Origin: Uranotaenia lowii
Taxonomy: Eukaryota; Arthropoda; Insecta; Diptera; Culicidae
Length of the DNA stretch: 64,000 nt
Direction: 5' to 3'
NCBI RefSeq assembly: GCF_029784155.1
Contig: NC_073691.1
Span: 90,044,722 to 90,108,721, forward strand
Under the pieces are notes generated by a model, which worked only from the letters and a program-made list of their open reading frames with translations, searched no databases and was not told the origin of the DNA. A program made the translations under genes and the position numbers. Below are positions 51,790 to 63,008 of this stretch, piece by piece. The first letter of the stretch is position 1. Every line of letters starts with the position of its first letter.

Positions 51790-52150
51790 TAACAGACACG
51801 AAGTTTCACGTTTCCGAGCGCTTCTGCCAGGTTTTGGTCTCCAGCTCCAATTCCCTCGCTTTCTTCTTGGGGAGCCGCCCTAAAATTTTTGTCCGCTCCA
51901 TGAGACGCCTTTTACTCCTGCTCTTTTGCTTTTTTTTCTCGAACATCCAGCAACGTATCCTCCACCTTTGCCTTAGACGGCAGGCCTGAGGCACCCGTCT
52001 ACCTGCGCCTGAAATAAAATAATTCTATTTGAGAAAAAAATAGTTATTATTAATAAATAGTCGGTGTACTCACCCTCGCACAACCGGAACCGGCGCTGTC
52101 GGCCACTGTTCCCTTGCTACGTCGGAACCGGTGCTATTGCCTATCAGATC
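51790..52150 (-). pseudogene. spliced-looking gene fragment, minus strand
   Basis: Donor GTGAGT (52073-52068) and acceptor TTATTTCAG (ends 52009) define a 65-nt intron. The 3' segment reads SKAKVEDTLLDVREKKAKEQE then NLAEALGNVKLRV, but a stop and frame changes interrupt it. Another frame gives a very basic 62-residue stretch (51806-51994). Family not recognised. CTAAAAGATA-like sequence occurs on both sides (about 51599 and 52370), suggesting a surrounding repeat. Confidence 0.35.
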
Positions 52151-53661
52151 GACCAACAAAGGGTAATTTTCGCGAGAACTGTGCCGGGAGATGATTTTTT
52201 CCGGCACAAATTGGGCCACGTGTGATTTGACAGCAGAAAAACTTGGGGTGCGTTGCTAAAATAATTAATTTTATTTCATGATGATTAATTTTATCTTTCA
52301 GGAATAATATTTTATCTTTTCGGCGCGTTGCAAAATTACTCATTTAGTTTCTTGGAAGATTAACCGTATCTTTTAGAAATAGTTTTTACTCGTTTCTAGC
52401 GAAGGCGCATTAGCGATGACCCAAAAAAAATCCAACTATAAGGCTCTCATTTTCCGTCAGTTGAATAAAAATAAGATTATTATTATTTTTGTATTTTAAA
52501 CCAATTGGTTTATTCATTCCCAAAAATAATAATAATAAGATTATTTCAAAGAAATGCTTTTTTTGCTGCCAAATTCAAGTTTATATCGTACAAATTTTTT
52601 ATTTGCCTGACCTGGACTTGATCCCCTGACCATACGTTCTGCAGCTCATGATGGTTCCTCGACGCTATCTGGAATATATAAATTCAAGGGGGACGAACGC
52701 ACAGGTGATCGAACAATCGCCCTGTATCACGGGAGAACTTCAGCTGTCAACCGTTTTTTGTCTCGCTTTTTATAAATAGTTTTTCTTTTTCACCTTTGGC
52801 GGAAAGTTACGTAAAGTTTCCGTTTGTGACGACAAAGGCCAAAGGAATCTGCAAGGAAACCAGCTGCGAAATGTTGCTCTTACGGCCATTTAGGACACTT
52901 CCTCCAGACGAGCCATCCATCAGCCAAGCAAAAACAGTGAAAAAAGTGAGCCGTAAAATTGTGTTGTGTTTAAAAATCGACTACACGGAAAAATTGGATT
53001 ATATAAAAAATGTGTAACGATTACACATTCGTCATAACTAGTTTGTTGTTGTTCAAAAATTGTATATCCCCCATTCAATTTTGGGTAGTTTTGGGTCGCC
53101 AATATACAGATATGAACTATAATTCGATTAGTCATGCTCTGTATAAAAAGTTTGCTGTTGTTGGAAAGCTTTCGACGGGGATGTCAAAGCTAACAAGTTG
53201 TTAAATATCGCTACAGGTGTCACGAAGATTTAATTGTTTCAGCGTTTTTTAATCGAAATCATCATAAATACCTCACAAAAGAGTAGAATTGAATGAATAA
53301 GAAGAAGAAAATCAGAAAGTTTGTCTGCAAAATTGCTCCACCGTCTTCATCGTATTTCTCTGGGAAATCCCAACAAAAACATTGAAACGGATGTTGAAAC
53401 AAATAGTGGTGCTGGTGCTGACATAAAACAAAATTGGAAATCTCGAGTGTTGGTACTTACGGCAGGAAATCATCGAAATCAAATCGTCGTTGGATTCAGG
53501 TGAAAACGTTTGAATTATCCATTTTACTTTTTTCCTCTTTCACCTTGCTCATTGTTATTGTAAACAGTCGTGAAGCGTCGCGTCAAGTCGTCGTGAAACA
53601 TTTCATCCGCTTCTGTTCGTGAAATATTTCACACAAAACAGTTAACAACCCTTAACTCGGA
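52151..53661. other. intergenic and LINE 5' region
   Basis: Repeat-rich AT sequence to about 52600. A possible minus-strand tRNA-like stretch (B-box-like GGATCAAGTCC near 52625) is weak. Part of 53230-53661 is probably the 5' UTR of the following LINE, but its start cannot be fixed. Confidence 0.4.
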
Positions 53662-54759
53662 ATGGATCTAGACGAAATAATTTGCGTTGTATGCGAAAAA
53701 GTGGAAACCGATCCGAACAAAGTAATAGAGTGTCTCCAATGTCATAAAAGTGCGCATTTTCGATGCAAGAACATCCGGGGGAATGCAGTCAAAAAAATGC
53801 AAAACGCCGACTACTACTGCACAAGCGATTGCCAAGCAATGTACTTTCGGATGCGGGGGAACAAAGTTGCCGAGGACCGTATCGTCAACGAGATGAAGAA
53901 GATGCTAAACGAAATGCGTGACCTTAAGGAGTGTAACTTCGCGACCCAAAATGAAATGAGGGAGCTCAAACTCGTCAATATCGCGACGCAAGAAAAATTG
54001 AAAGAAACTGTGGTTGAAATCGAAAAAAGCCAAGATTTCCTAGCGGAAAAATTCGATAGCTTCGTCGACGAATTTAGGCAGATGAAAGTCGATCAGAGCG
54101 TTCTTCGGAGCGAAGTAAGAGACGTCCAAGACGAACAAACACAACTACGCGGAGATGTTAAAAAACTCGAGAAGGAAGTGGATCGTCTTAATCGGCAGGC
54201 TCTCAGCAAAAATGCTATGATTCTGGGTGTCCCTTGTTTAGAAAACGAAGTCACAGGGAACGTCGTCGCAAACATAGCCACAGTACTAGGTTGTGACCTT
54301 CCAAATGGTGCAATTGCCGAAGCAAAACGGCTTCATCCAACAAAGCCAGACGGTAAGCACCCGCCTATCAAAGTTGTCTTCAAAGAAGAAACATCGAAGG
54401 AACAACTTTTCGCAAAAAAAAAACTGCGTGGCCCACTGAACTCATCAGAACTTGGAAATTCTTACGCCAAATCTACCGGAAGAGTAGTTATTCGCGACGA
54501 GTTGACCTCACAAGGATTGGACCTGCTGCGGGAAGTACGCGGAGCACAGGAACAACTTGGGCTTCAGTTTGTCTGGCCAGGTAGGGATGGAGCTATTCTC
54601 ACCAAACGTCGGTCTGATTCTAAAGTGGAGATTGTTCGTGCCAGAGAGGACTTGCGGAAACTAGAACCACCAAAGTCGAAACGGTCTCTTGAAACCTCCA
54701 ACTTGGATATTTCGCTACAGTCGTCACCCGTCCTCGAGCCTCCTAATAAGCGTCGTTAA
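53662..54759 (+). CDS. CR1-like LINE ORF1 (PHD finger, coiled coil)
   Basis: 365 residues, no interruption. An N-terminal PHD-type zinc finger (CVVCEKVETDPNKVIEC, CHKSAHFRC, then YYCTSDC) is followed by a coiled coil of about 110 residues rich in Glu/Lys/Leu (about residues 70-180). The C-terminal domain resembles the RNA-binding/baculovirus FP-type fold found in CR1-group ORF1 (NAMILGVP, AKRLHPTKPDGKHPPIKVVF). It probably binds LINE RNA in a ribonucleoprotein. ORF2 begins 43 nt after its stop. Confidence 0.85.
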   Translation: MDLDEIICVVCEKVETDPNKVIECLQCHKSAHFRCKNIRGNAVKKMQNADYYCTSDCQAMYFRMRGNKVAEDRIVNEMKKMLNEMRDLKECNFATQNEMRELKLVNIATQEKLKETVVEIEKSQDFLAEKFDSFVDEFRQMKVDQSVLRSEVRDVQDEQTQLRGDVKKLEKEVDRLNRQALSKNAMILGVPCLENEVTGNVVANIATVLGCDLPNGAIAEAKRLHPTKPDGKHPPIKVVFKEETSKEQLFAKKKLRGPLNSSELGNSYAKSTGRVVIRDELTSQGLDLLREVRGAQEQLGLQFVWPGRDGAILTKRRSDSKVEIVRAREDLRKLEPPKSKRSLETSNLDISLQSSPVLEPPNKRR

Positions 54760-54802
54760 AGATTAATATTGTCATAGTACACAGCTTTTTTTTTCTACCA
54801 CA

Positions 54803-55167
54803 ATGGCTCCAAACGATAACATTAATAAAAACTTTATGTATGAATGTGTAGATGATTTTTTAGTAAATAAATATAATTTAACATACAGTCACGGTTTAAA
54901 ATTATTACAATGGAATATTCGCGGGATGAACAATCCTGAAAAGTTTGATACACTCAAAGATTTTGTAGATCGCTGTTCGAGTAACATTGACATAATTGTG
55001 GTGAGCGAAACATGGATTAAATCTGGAGATTCACAAATGTTCACCCTAAACGGATTCGATGGAATATTTTCCTGCCGTGAAACATCGCATGGGGGACTAG
55101 CCGTATATGCACGTAGTGACCTGAACGTTGATACTGAGGAAATAGAAGAAGATGATGGATTTCACTA
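54803..55167 (+). pseudogene. CR1-like LINE ORF2, endonuclease start (interrupted)
   Basis: Starts MAPNDNINKNFMYEC. Shows the apurinic endonuclease start LLQWNIRGMNNPEKF, VVSETWI and GGLAVYARS. Cut at a TA target by the element 55168-56240; the few codons beyond 55167 are from that insertion. The frame resumes at 56243. Confidence 0.87.
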
Positions 55168-56240
55168 CACTCAGAAATAAATAAAATATCAAACGATTAC
55201 TTTTTAGGTATTTTCACGTTTCTCCCTCTTTACGCACAAGGATATTTCTCATGGTGTAATTACTGGGATATTTCTCACTGAGAAATATTTCTGCGATTAA
55301 AATTTATGCATTGAGAAATGGACAACAGTGACATCTGGTGGTCGTAAAAAGTAATTCAGCTGCGGTTATAGCAGTCCTATGAATAATTATTGCACCAAAA
55401 TGAAAAATTTTCGGAACACATAAATATAAAGAGATAAAAAGTTTTAAAATGTTCTTTATTTTAAGCCCAAAATAAAAACAAAATTAAATTCAAACTTAAA
55501 AAATAAAACAGAATTCACTCTAGACGAAGCTGCTCCAGCATAATCCAAAACAATGAAATTGCAGTGATGCTTACTGTTCCTAGATGTACCCGTAACGTAA
55601 CTCCGCCACCGAGCGAACCGATTGAATCACCCGAAAGACTGGCGGACATTCTCGAAGAAGTTCTGCTAGTGATCGTGAAATCATCAGCGGAATATCATTC
55701 CGGGCAATGGACACCTCCTGTGGGTTTGATTGTACGAACCCATCACCCGGTCGTTTGTCCCAGTCAAAAAAATTCCGAGCTGCTCGAGCGGAATGGCCAA
55801 CACACCGGAACTGCTGCAGCAACATTTCCAGACAATTCAATCTGTAAATGAATGAAAAAAAAAAAAACAATTTTTTAAGTTTTATCAGACACCGTATGGC
55901 AGTGGTACTTACATTTCCATTCTCGAGCATGGTTCTGCTTGATAAAATAGTCCCGAAAACATTATTGGTGCCACCAGTGGTACCGGAGATTACGATAAAT
56001 TTTTCGACTTCTGAATAACAGCAACAAACATCAACCGCCAAAAAAAGAAGAAAAAAGTGACAGCTTGAAATGTTTCGGTTCTAAATTTTATGCACTGGAT
56101 GATTCTCACGGAGAAATATTTCCAATGCATAAAATATAATATCGCGATACTTATTTTTTAATGACTGAACTTATTAATCGGCTAAAAATAACAGGATAAC
56201 TATATAAAAATAAATTTGATATTTTTTTCATTTCTGAGTG
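55168..56240. mobile_element. TA-flanked TIR element inside LINE ORF2
   Basis: 1073 bp. The ends are CACTCAGAAATAAA and ATTTCTGAGTG, flanked by TA (55166-55167, 56241-56242). Removing it together with one TA restores the LINE frame exactly. The left 180 bp match the right end of 62162-62854 (reverse). Inverted GGATATTTCTC and GAGAAATATTTC motifs are present. No transposase; the centre carries an intron-bearing fragment. Confidence 0.93.
55580..56041 (-). pseudogene. intron-bearing gene fragment captured in the TIR element
   Basis: The minus-strand exon reads MAVDVCCCYSEVEKFIVISG, then a Thr/Gly/Ser-rich stretch, and ends MLENGN. It is followed by donor GTAAGT (55912) and acceptor TTTACAG (ends 55842), a 71-nt intron. 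The next exon continues IELSGNVAAAVPVCWPF, then meets a stop. No family recognised. The surviving intron implies capture at DNA level. Confidence 0.5.
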
Positions 56241-56242
56241 TA

Positions 56243-58781
56243 CATACGACTTCGTCTTCGCTTGGGTAAAGGGCCACTATCGCTACATGCTGTTTACCGT
56301 CCTCCTGCATTCCGCTTTGCCAACTTTGTCGAGAAGCTTGAAAGCAAGTTGTCCCGTAATAGTAAGCACCCCAACTCAATCCTCCTGGGTGATACAAACG
56401 TGCCAGTTAACCTGTCGAGCAACATAGTCGGCGAGTATCTCAGGACTTTGGAATCACGCAACTTGTTTGTTGTCAACAACGAGGTCACGCGGCCAGCCAG
56501 TGGGAATATACTCGACCATGTTGTATGTTCACAGAGCATCATCGCTTCAACAATGAATGAGACAATCTGCACGGATATAAGCGACCACAACATGATTGTT
56601 ACCACGCTGTCGAGCAGTACCAACAAAGATGTCCAATTCTTAAGTAAGAGCATCGTCAACCACCACCAACTAAACGCAGAATTCGCAGAAGCGTTGCAGA
56701 ACATTCCGTCGACAACATGCGCTAACGAAAAGATCAAACTCATAGCCGACAAATACAACGAGATCCGAAATCGTGCCACAAAAACAATAACAATAAGAGC
56801 AAAGGTGAAGAGGAACTGCCCGTGGATGACATTCGACGTCTGGAAACTAATGTCAACGAAAGACAAGATTTGGAAGCATTGCAAGCGTCACCCTGCGGAC
56901 GAACACTCTAAGCATCTTCTAAAAGACATCTCCGGAAGACTGGCAAAGCTAAAAAGTCATTGTAAACGGTCATACTTTCTTCGACTTCTGCAAACAGCAT
57001 CGCCAAAGCAATCCTGGAAATTCTTGAACGAAGCCCTCGGCCGCAAGTCCAAATCGCACGATAATGTTACGCTCAAGATTGGAAATGAAGTTCAGGTGGA
57101 TCCAGCACAAGTTTCAAACAGCATCAACGACTACTTCTGCAATATTGGTCCCCAATTGGCTGCTAACATCGCAAGCAATCGAGACATTCAACAGTACAAT
57201 TCACTTCGTTCGCAACCATCGCCTTCCTTGTTTTTGAGACCGGCAACCGTCTCAGAGGTACTGTTAGAAATCAGCAACTTAGATTCCAACAAATCTCCTG
57301 GTGCTGACAATATTACCGTGGACACACTAAAAACACATCACTTGGCGCTCTCCGATATCCTGACAGATATCTTTAATGAAATAGTCGGAACCGGAGTTTA
57401 TCCCGACGCATTGAAGCTAGCCCGAGTAACTCCTATTTTCAAGTCCGGAGACAGCTCAGACGTTTCAAACTACCGTCCAATCTCAACGCTCTCAGTATTG
57501 AACAAAATCCTGGAAAAACTTCTCGTCACCAGGATAAGTGAGTACTTATCGAGATACGACCTTATAAGCCCGCGCCAGTATGGATTCCGAAAAGGATGCA
57601 GTACACTAACAGCAACTACTGAACTCCTGGAAGATGTATATGACGACCTGGACAATCGTAACTACGCCGGTGCCCTGTTTTTGGACCTAAGGAAAGCATT
57701 CGACACAATAGACCACGCCTTGCTGTTGCAAAAATTGGATTGGTATGGCATACGAGGTCAGCCTCATCGGTTAATTGAGAGCTACATAACAGATCGACAA
57801 CAATTCGTGTCTCTGAAAGGACACTCAAGTAGCAAAAAATTCATTACAACGGGAGTACCACAAGGGAGTAACCTAGGTCCGCTGATGTTTCTAGTTTTTA
57901 TCAACGATCTTCCACAACTGAACCTACATGGCAAAGTTCGGCTCTTTGCAGATGACACCATAATATCATATAGTCACTCCAACCCCCTCCAGATTGTGGA
58001 ATGGATCGGTAATGACCTGCAAGTCCTTCAGCAATACTTCGATTGTAACCTGCTTTCGCTCAACCTATCAAAAACATCGTACATGTTGTTCAACTCCGGT
58101 CGTCGCTCCATACCACAGCTGCCATTAATCCGTATAGGTAATACGATTATTGAACGAGTGCGCCAGTTCAAATATCTGGGATTACTTCTGGACGATACTC
58201 TATGCTGGTCACCCCACATAGAGCAACTGAAACGAACACTCGCTCCGGTCTGTGGTGCAATATGGAAAATATCAGCGTTTATTCCTACGCACTGGCTGAA
58301 AAACGTTTACTTCGCGCTTTTCCACTCGAGGTTACAATACCTAGTATCGCTGTGGGGCAAAGCATGTAAAAGCCGCCTCAGGGAACTGCAAACCATGCAA
58401 AACCGTGTCCTCAAGACTATCTTCAAGTTGCCTTATTTATATCCTTCTGAGTTGTTATATGGCATGAACAACTCGATACTTCCAATACGAGGTGCCCAGG
58501 AATTCCAAACGTTAATGTTCACCCACAAACTCCTGACAAGCAGAGAATCCCACCACAATTTGCGCCTCGAGAGAATGGCGTCGCACCGCTTGTCCAGAAA
58601 CGCAAATCATCTCCGCCTATCCCGTGTAAGGACGGAATACGGGAAAAAGAAACCCAGCTACTTTGCCAGTAAACTCTACAACAACCTGCCAGAGACCCTG
58701 AAACGGTCTTCAACGCCCTCGCGATTCAAAGCGCAACTGTTATCGATCTGCAAGCAGAACATAAACCGCTTCCTCCGCTAA
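56243..58781 (+). CDS. CR1-like LINE ORF2, endonuclease end and reverse transcriptase
   Basis: About 846 residues. Endonuclease residues LLGDTNV and DISDHNMI (catalytic Asp/His) come first. RT blocks follow: NYRPISTLSVLNKILEKLL, QYGFRKGCSTLT, LDLRKAFDTIDHALLLQKL, TTGVPQGSNLGPLMF and FADDT (catalytic). Then there is a C-terminal region without RNase H. The clade assignment (CR1/L2 group) rests on the PHD ORF1 and on motif style. The GTG at 56238 is not a start; it belongs to the insertion. Otherwise the frame is intact. Only the insertion disables ORF2. Confidence 0.9.
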
Positions 58782-58783
58782 AA

Positions 58784-59216
58784 AATTATTTGTGCCACAC
58801 GTCTTATTAATATCATCTTTTCGCTCTCGCCCCTCCACCTAGCCCACCGCCGCCCAAACGCCGCTCCAAACCACCGCCACCCACCCGCCACCCGCCACCT
58901 CCCATCAGAAACGCACCACCGCAGCAGCCACAAAAAGCTACGAATATGTATAATACAAGTGTAACACCCTATTTATTATATTGTATAAAATTGTGAAATA
59001 GCAAATGAAAAGTGCCAAGCACTCCTTCACAGAGCAGTATCTCGCTCACTGGAGTGCTCATACATATTTTGGAATACCTAATATTGTAAACGAATTGTTA
59101 AAATTGTTTTGACAGGGTTTTGTGCCTGTTGGAGAAGAGGCTTGAGAGAAGCTTAACTCCAGCGGGCTTTCCCTGTCCGAGGAAAAAATAAATAATAAAT
59201 AAATAATAAATAAAAG
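58784..59216 (+). other. CR1-like LINE 3' UTR and (AATAAATA)n tail
   Basis: C-rich stretch (58826-58925), then a hairpin-like AGCGGGCTTTCCCTGTCCGA segment, ending in short AATAAATA repeats (59185-59215). Such microsatellite tails are usual for this LINE group. Confidence 0.75.
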
Positions 59217-59268
59217 GTATGTATTCTAATAATATAGCATTATTGTTGACTTTACTATTCGATTCCAG

Positions 59269-61641
59269 GGATATTGTGCACACAGTTGCTGCATCCGGGT
59301 GTTTCCATAATCGCATCCGGAAGAAGTCATCGATTATATTAGAAGGTGGTTATAGAGCCTGAAAACGCCTAGATATGCTATGATAGCCATCGGAAGGTAC
59401 GAGATATTATAAAATTATTTCGAACCGCTATAATACTAATCAATTTTATTTTCATTTAAGAGCTCGATGCCCCGACCGGTTAGTATTCCCCTGATCGAAA
59501 TGAAGCTCTAGAGGACAAGAGTCTATTGTCGCCGTGTTTCTTGCAAGCCCCTATACGACAGAATGTGGTCAACGAAGTGTTACAGTTGATCCGCCGACAC
59601 CGGCTGCCGGCTCTTGGGTTGTAGCCGTTTCTTTGTGGGCTCATCAGCGGAAATTTTCAAAAGGTAGCTTAAAAAAACGTTAAAACAAATGCTTTATTAT
59701 TATTTGTTAAAAACATATTTCCAATTTTAACTTTCAGTTAAGATGTTAATTTTAGATTTTTATTAAATAATTTAAAAATTTTTGTTCGAATTTTATTTTA
59801 CATATTCAAATTTTAGTCAATATGATTTAATATTACGAATTCTCATTACAAAGCCTATTAGTTTGGTATTGAATTATAAAAAAATATTAAAATTCAATCC
59901 TTTTTTTTAGATATACTACATTCCCAGGTGGCTGGATCGTACGGAAGCAAATACGTGCCGGATATTGGGACTGACTTTCAAATAAACAGCAGAAAATGGC
60001 AACCCAATTCGGTGACGGAATGAAAAACCATGAAACTTTGTGGTGGAAGATGAGGGCAATCTTTGACGACGATTGTCACAAGACGCTGAAACTGACGGCC
60101 TAACACCAGCGCACCTTCTAGTACCGCACATTAGCTGATATAGTAACCGAAGGAACGGATGTTTTTGAACCGTTGATATTATTGCCTTTAACGATATAAA
60201 TAAAGAATTTATTGTTAAAAAGTTACTTTTTTTTTTGAAGAAACTTTCTACCTTCACCTTTGCAGAGAATTGATCAAAATGCATGGGCATCCCCATGTCA
60301 AAATATACAGAATTGACTAACTGGCTGGAAGCTTTCGAATGAGTAAAAGCTTCTTGCTCACGCTCTGTGTAAAGCGCCCAAACATAAAACTAAGTGGAGA
60401 CACTTTTCTCGAATCTGTATCGATTTTTATACAGAACAGAGTAACTTTGTTTACCGTGTATCGAACATTCTTATTTGTTCTGTTTCATAGATGCGGCCAG
60501 GATTCAGCTGAAACATCGGTGATGCTGGTAGCCACCCAAGTAACCATAAGCACTAAAGCTTTGCCTTTTTATAGCTATATACCAGCATTCAAGTGCTAAA
60601 TTACACTATATCAGCACATCAGGTGCAATTTTGCATCAAAACAGCCCTTCGAGTGCTATGCTGCATCATATTAGAATTAGACCACTATTTTAAAATGCAA
60701 CCAGCATTTTATCAGCTTTTCACAATGCTTTTGAAATGCAACATAACTCTAAATCAGAATAAAAAATGCTATAATTTCTAAGCATTAAATTTGCATCACT
60801 TAAGCTTGTTGTAATGCTTTTTAGCACTACGTAAGCACTACAGTGGCATTAGGCCAAAGCACGCATTAGCATTGATTGATGCAGAAATAATGTAAATTTA
60901 GGGCACCGGTTGCCAATAATTTGATTCAAATAGGGCTTTTTTTCAAAGATATAACGCGGACCTGATAGGTCCACAAGCAGAGATACTGAAAAATGTCCGA
61001 TCCATGGATGTCATGAGTTCGATTCCTGGTCATCTTCACCCGAAAAATGAAAAAAAAAAATCATGTAGAAAATTCAACCCGAGAGATCCCCATAACATGA
61101 ATAAGCGAATATCCAACATAAGCCAAATTAATTATCATGGCAGAAAAATGGTGCCTAAAAAAATCGATTTTTTTTACCCGGATGGTTGTACCTCATTTGA
61201 ACGCCATTTGCATTTTCCCAGCATTTTGCCCGCCAACGCTATAGCATCAACTTAGCATAGCACAGTGCTTTTATAGGGTTATACCAGTTTATGCACTAAA
61301 GCAGAAGTTAATTTCGCCAAAACTGGCTCACAGGGCTTATATGATGCACAGAATCAAGCTCTATAGCTGATGTTAGAGCAGGATTTGTGCTAGTTTTCAG
61401 TGCTTATGGTTACTTGGGCAGGCGGGAGGGATTTACCGGCGGAGCTTGACTTCAAATCCAACTGGTCGAGAAAATTGGCTGTCGCAACATACTTTGTTCC
61501 ATACCAAGTTTCAGGTATTTTTTTTTATCAAAATGAAGTTACTTAAAGAATAACATTTCATTGTTTTTTTTTCAGGCAAAATACCGGAGAATACAAACGG
61601 AATACAACAGCGATGTGATATTATAAAAAATCATCAATAAA
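59269..61641 (+). pseudogene. remnant of a multi-exon transcription unit
   Basis: A series of consensus splice sites on the plus strand gives exon-like segments 59269-59396, 59461-59663, from 59911, 60491-60534 plus 61421-61514, and 61576 onward. Introns include 59397-59460 (64 nt) and 61515-61575. Acceptors are well formed (CGATTCCAG, TTTCATTTAAG, TTTTTTTTAG, GTTTCATAG, TTTTTTTTCAG). AATAAA signals lie at about 60197 and 61636. No single frame is open across exons, so it is a decayed gene or a non-coding RNA. Protein-like stretches such as LLSPCFLQAPIRQNVVNEVL are not recognised. An exon is cut by the 60535 element. Confidence 0.4.
60535..61418. mobile_element. TIR element with CCCAAGTAACC ends
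   Basis: Ends CCCAAGTAACCATAAGCACT and its inverse, AGTGCTTATGGTTACTTGGG, are flanked by CA (60533-60534, 61419-61420). 884 bp, no transposase. Internal motifs such as GCATCA/TGATGC and AGTGCTA recur. A B-box-like GAGTTCGATTCC occurs near 61015. Confidence 0.85.
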
Positions 61642-62053
61642 AGTGCTTTTAATTTTAAATTGGTATTTTGTGCGAAATATATCCCTATTAATATATCTCT
61701 TTACATTTAAATTTCGAAAGAAAACAGTCTCGAGGCTACAGGATTATTTCGAAACCTTCCTGCAAGCCACAGAAGAACATCGTTTCGACCCTACAGGTGA
61801 TTTTGACAGCTGTTTTCCTGTAGTGGTTTTCTGTCCTGAGATCGTCCTGTAATTTCAGCTGTTGAAAATACAGGACGAAATTGTCCCGATCACAGGAGAA
61901 AAGATTAAGTGTGTACATAACTACTAACCACAAAACATAATTTTATTACTTACGAAATGAATATCAGCTTCTCCATAACCCAGTCCAGTTTTTTGTCTTT
62001 ATGCACCAACTGTCAGATCTGCGCCATGTGGAAACTGGTATTCCTTCACAAAG
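61642..62053. other. sequence with CTACAGG/CCTGTAG motifs, no gene
   Basis: Short inverted motifs CTACAGG and CCTGTAG at 61736-61880 suggest a small repeat. No supported frame. Confidence 0.35.
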
Positions 62054-63008
62054 ATTTTACGTGAATGAGTCGTTCAGGTTTACGTGAACATCACATAGAA
62101 TGCACCAAATCCCTCAGTACTTGGCGGATCCCTGGAATGTCACGTAAAACGAATGTGTCTTCACTCAGAAATTTAAAAAATATTAAAAATATTTTGTTTT
62201 AATTACTCTGACATTTGACTTACATTAATATCCAGAAATATTAAAAAATAACTATTTCAATTATTTAAATTTATGCACCCGAATAATTTCTTGGCGTGTA
62301 ATGATCCAATGCATAAAATTTAATAACCGAGATATTATTTTGTTCAAACAAACGCTTTGTGATTTGTGCGTTTGAGTCCCAACTAAACGGGTATGAGCAC
62401 GTGCTAGATTCTTCAGTTGCAAAATGCCGCTCAACTTGACTGCATGCAGATTCCATTCTTTTCTAACATGTGAATCATCTTCAAAAAGGATGGAATCAGT
62501 AGCAGCAATTTATTATAAAAGGGAAAGTGCATTTGTTTTGTATGCTACGGTCAATAATGCACATTGACCATAGAGCTTATACGAAAATCAAACGATTTTC
62601 GTTTGCTTTTTCTGATTATTTCTGCTTTAAGCGTTTGCCTTTACGTCCCGGCTCAAACTTTTTTTTCTGACCACCAGATGTCGCTTCCATAACAATCCTC
62701 CCATTTCTCAATGCATAAATTTTAATCGCAGAAATATTTCTCAGAGAGAAATATCCCAGTAATTACACCATGAGAAATATCCTTGTGCGTAAAGAGGGAG
62801 AAACGTAAAAATACCTTAAACTTAATTGTTTGATATTTTATTTATTTCTGAGTGTTTGTTTTGACGGCATTCAACAATATGAATTTCACGTAAGGATCAA
62901 GTGATTTTTTACTAACTCCTAAATGGTTCACGTAGACCAAGCAAAAATTCACGTAACGAGTGGCTACGTGAAAATCCAGGTAAATTTAACGTTCCTTTTT
63001 CGGCTGAG
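62054..63008. repeat. TIR-type repeat (ACGTGAA family), split by another element
   Basis: The outer parts 62054-62161 and 62855-63008 align, in reverse, with adjacent parts of 18406-18690, and the break falls at one point in that sequence. Right end CGGCTGAGTG. Related TTCACGTAAA motifs continue to about 63200. Confidence 0.7.
62162..62854. mobile_element. CACTCAGAAAT TIR element, nested copy
   Basis: 693 bp with CACTCAGAAAT and ATTTCTGAGTG ends, flanked by TT on both sides. The right 180 bp match the left end of 55168-56240. The interior is different from that copy. No coding capacity. Confidence 0.85.

Noticed and set aside
52600..52670. Minus-strand tRNA gene
   Set aside because: Only a B-box-like stretch is reasonable; A box and stems are poor.
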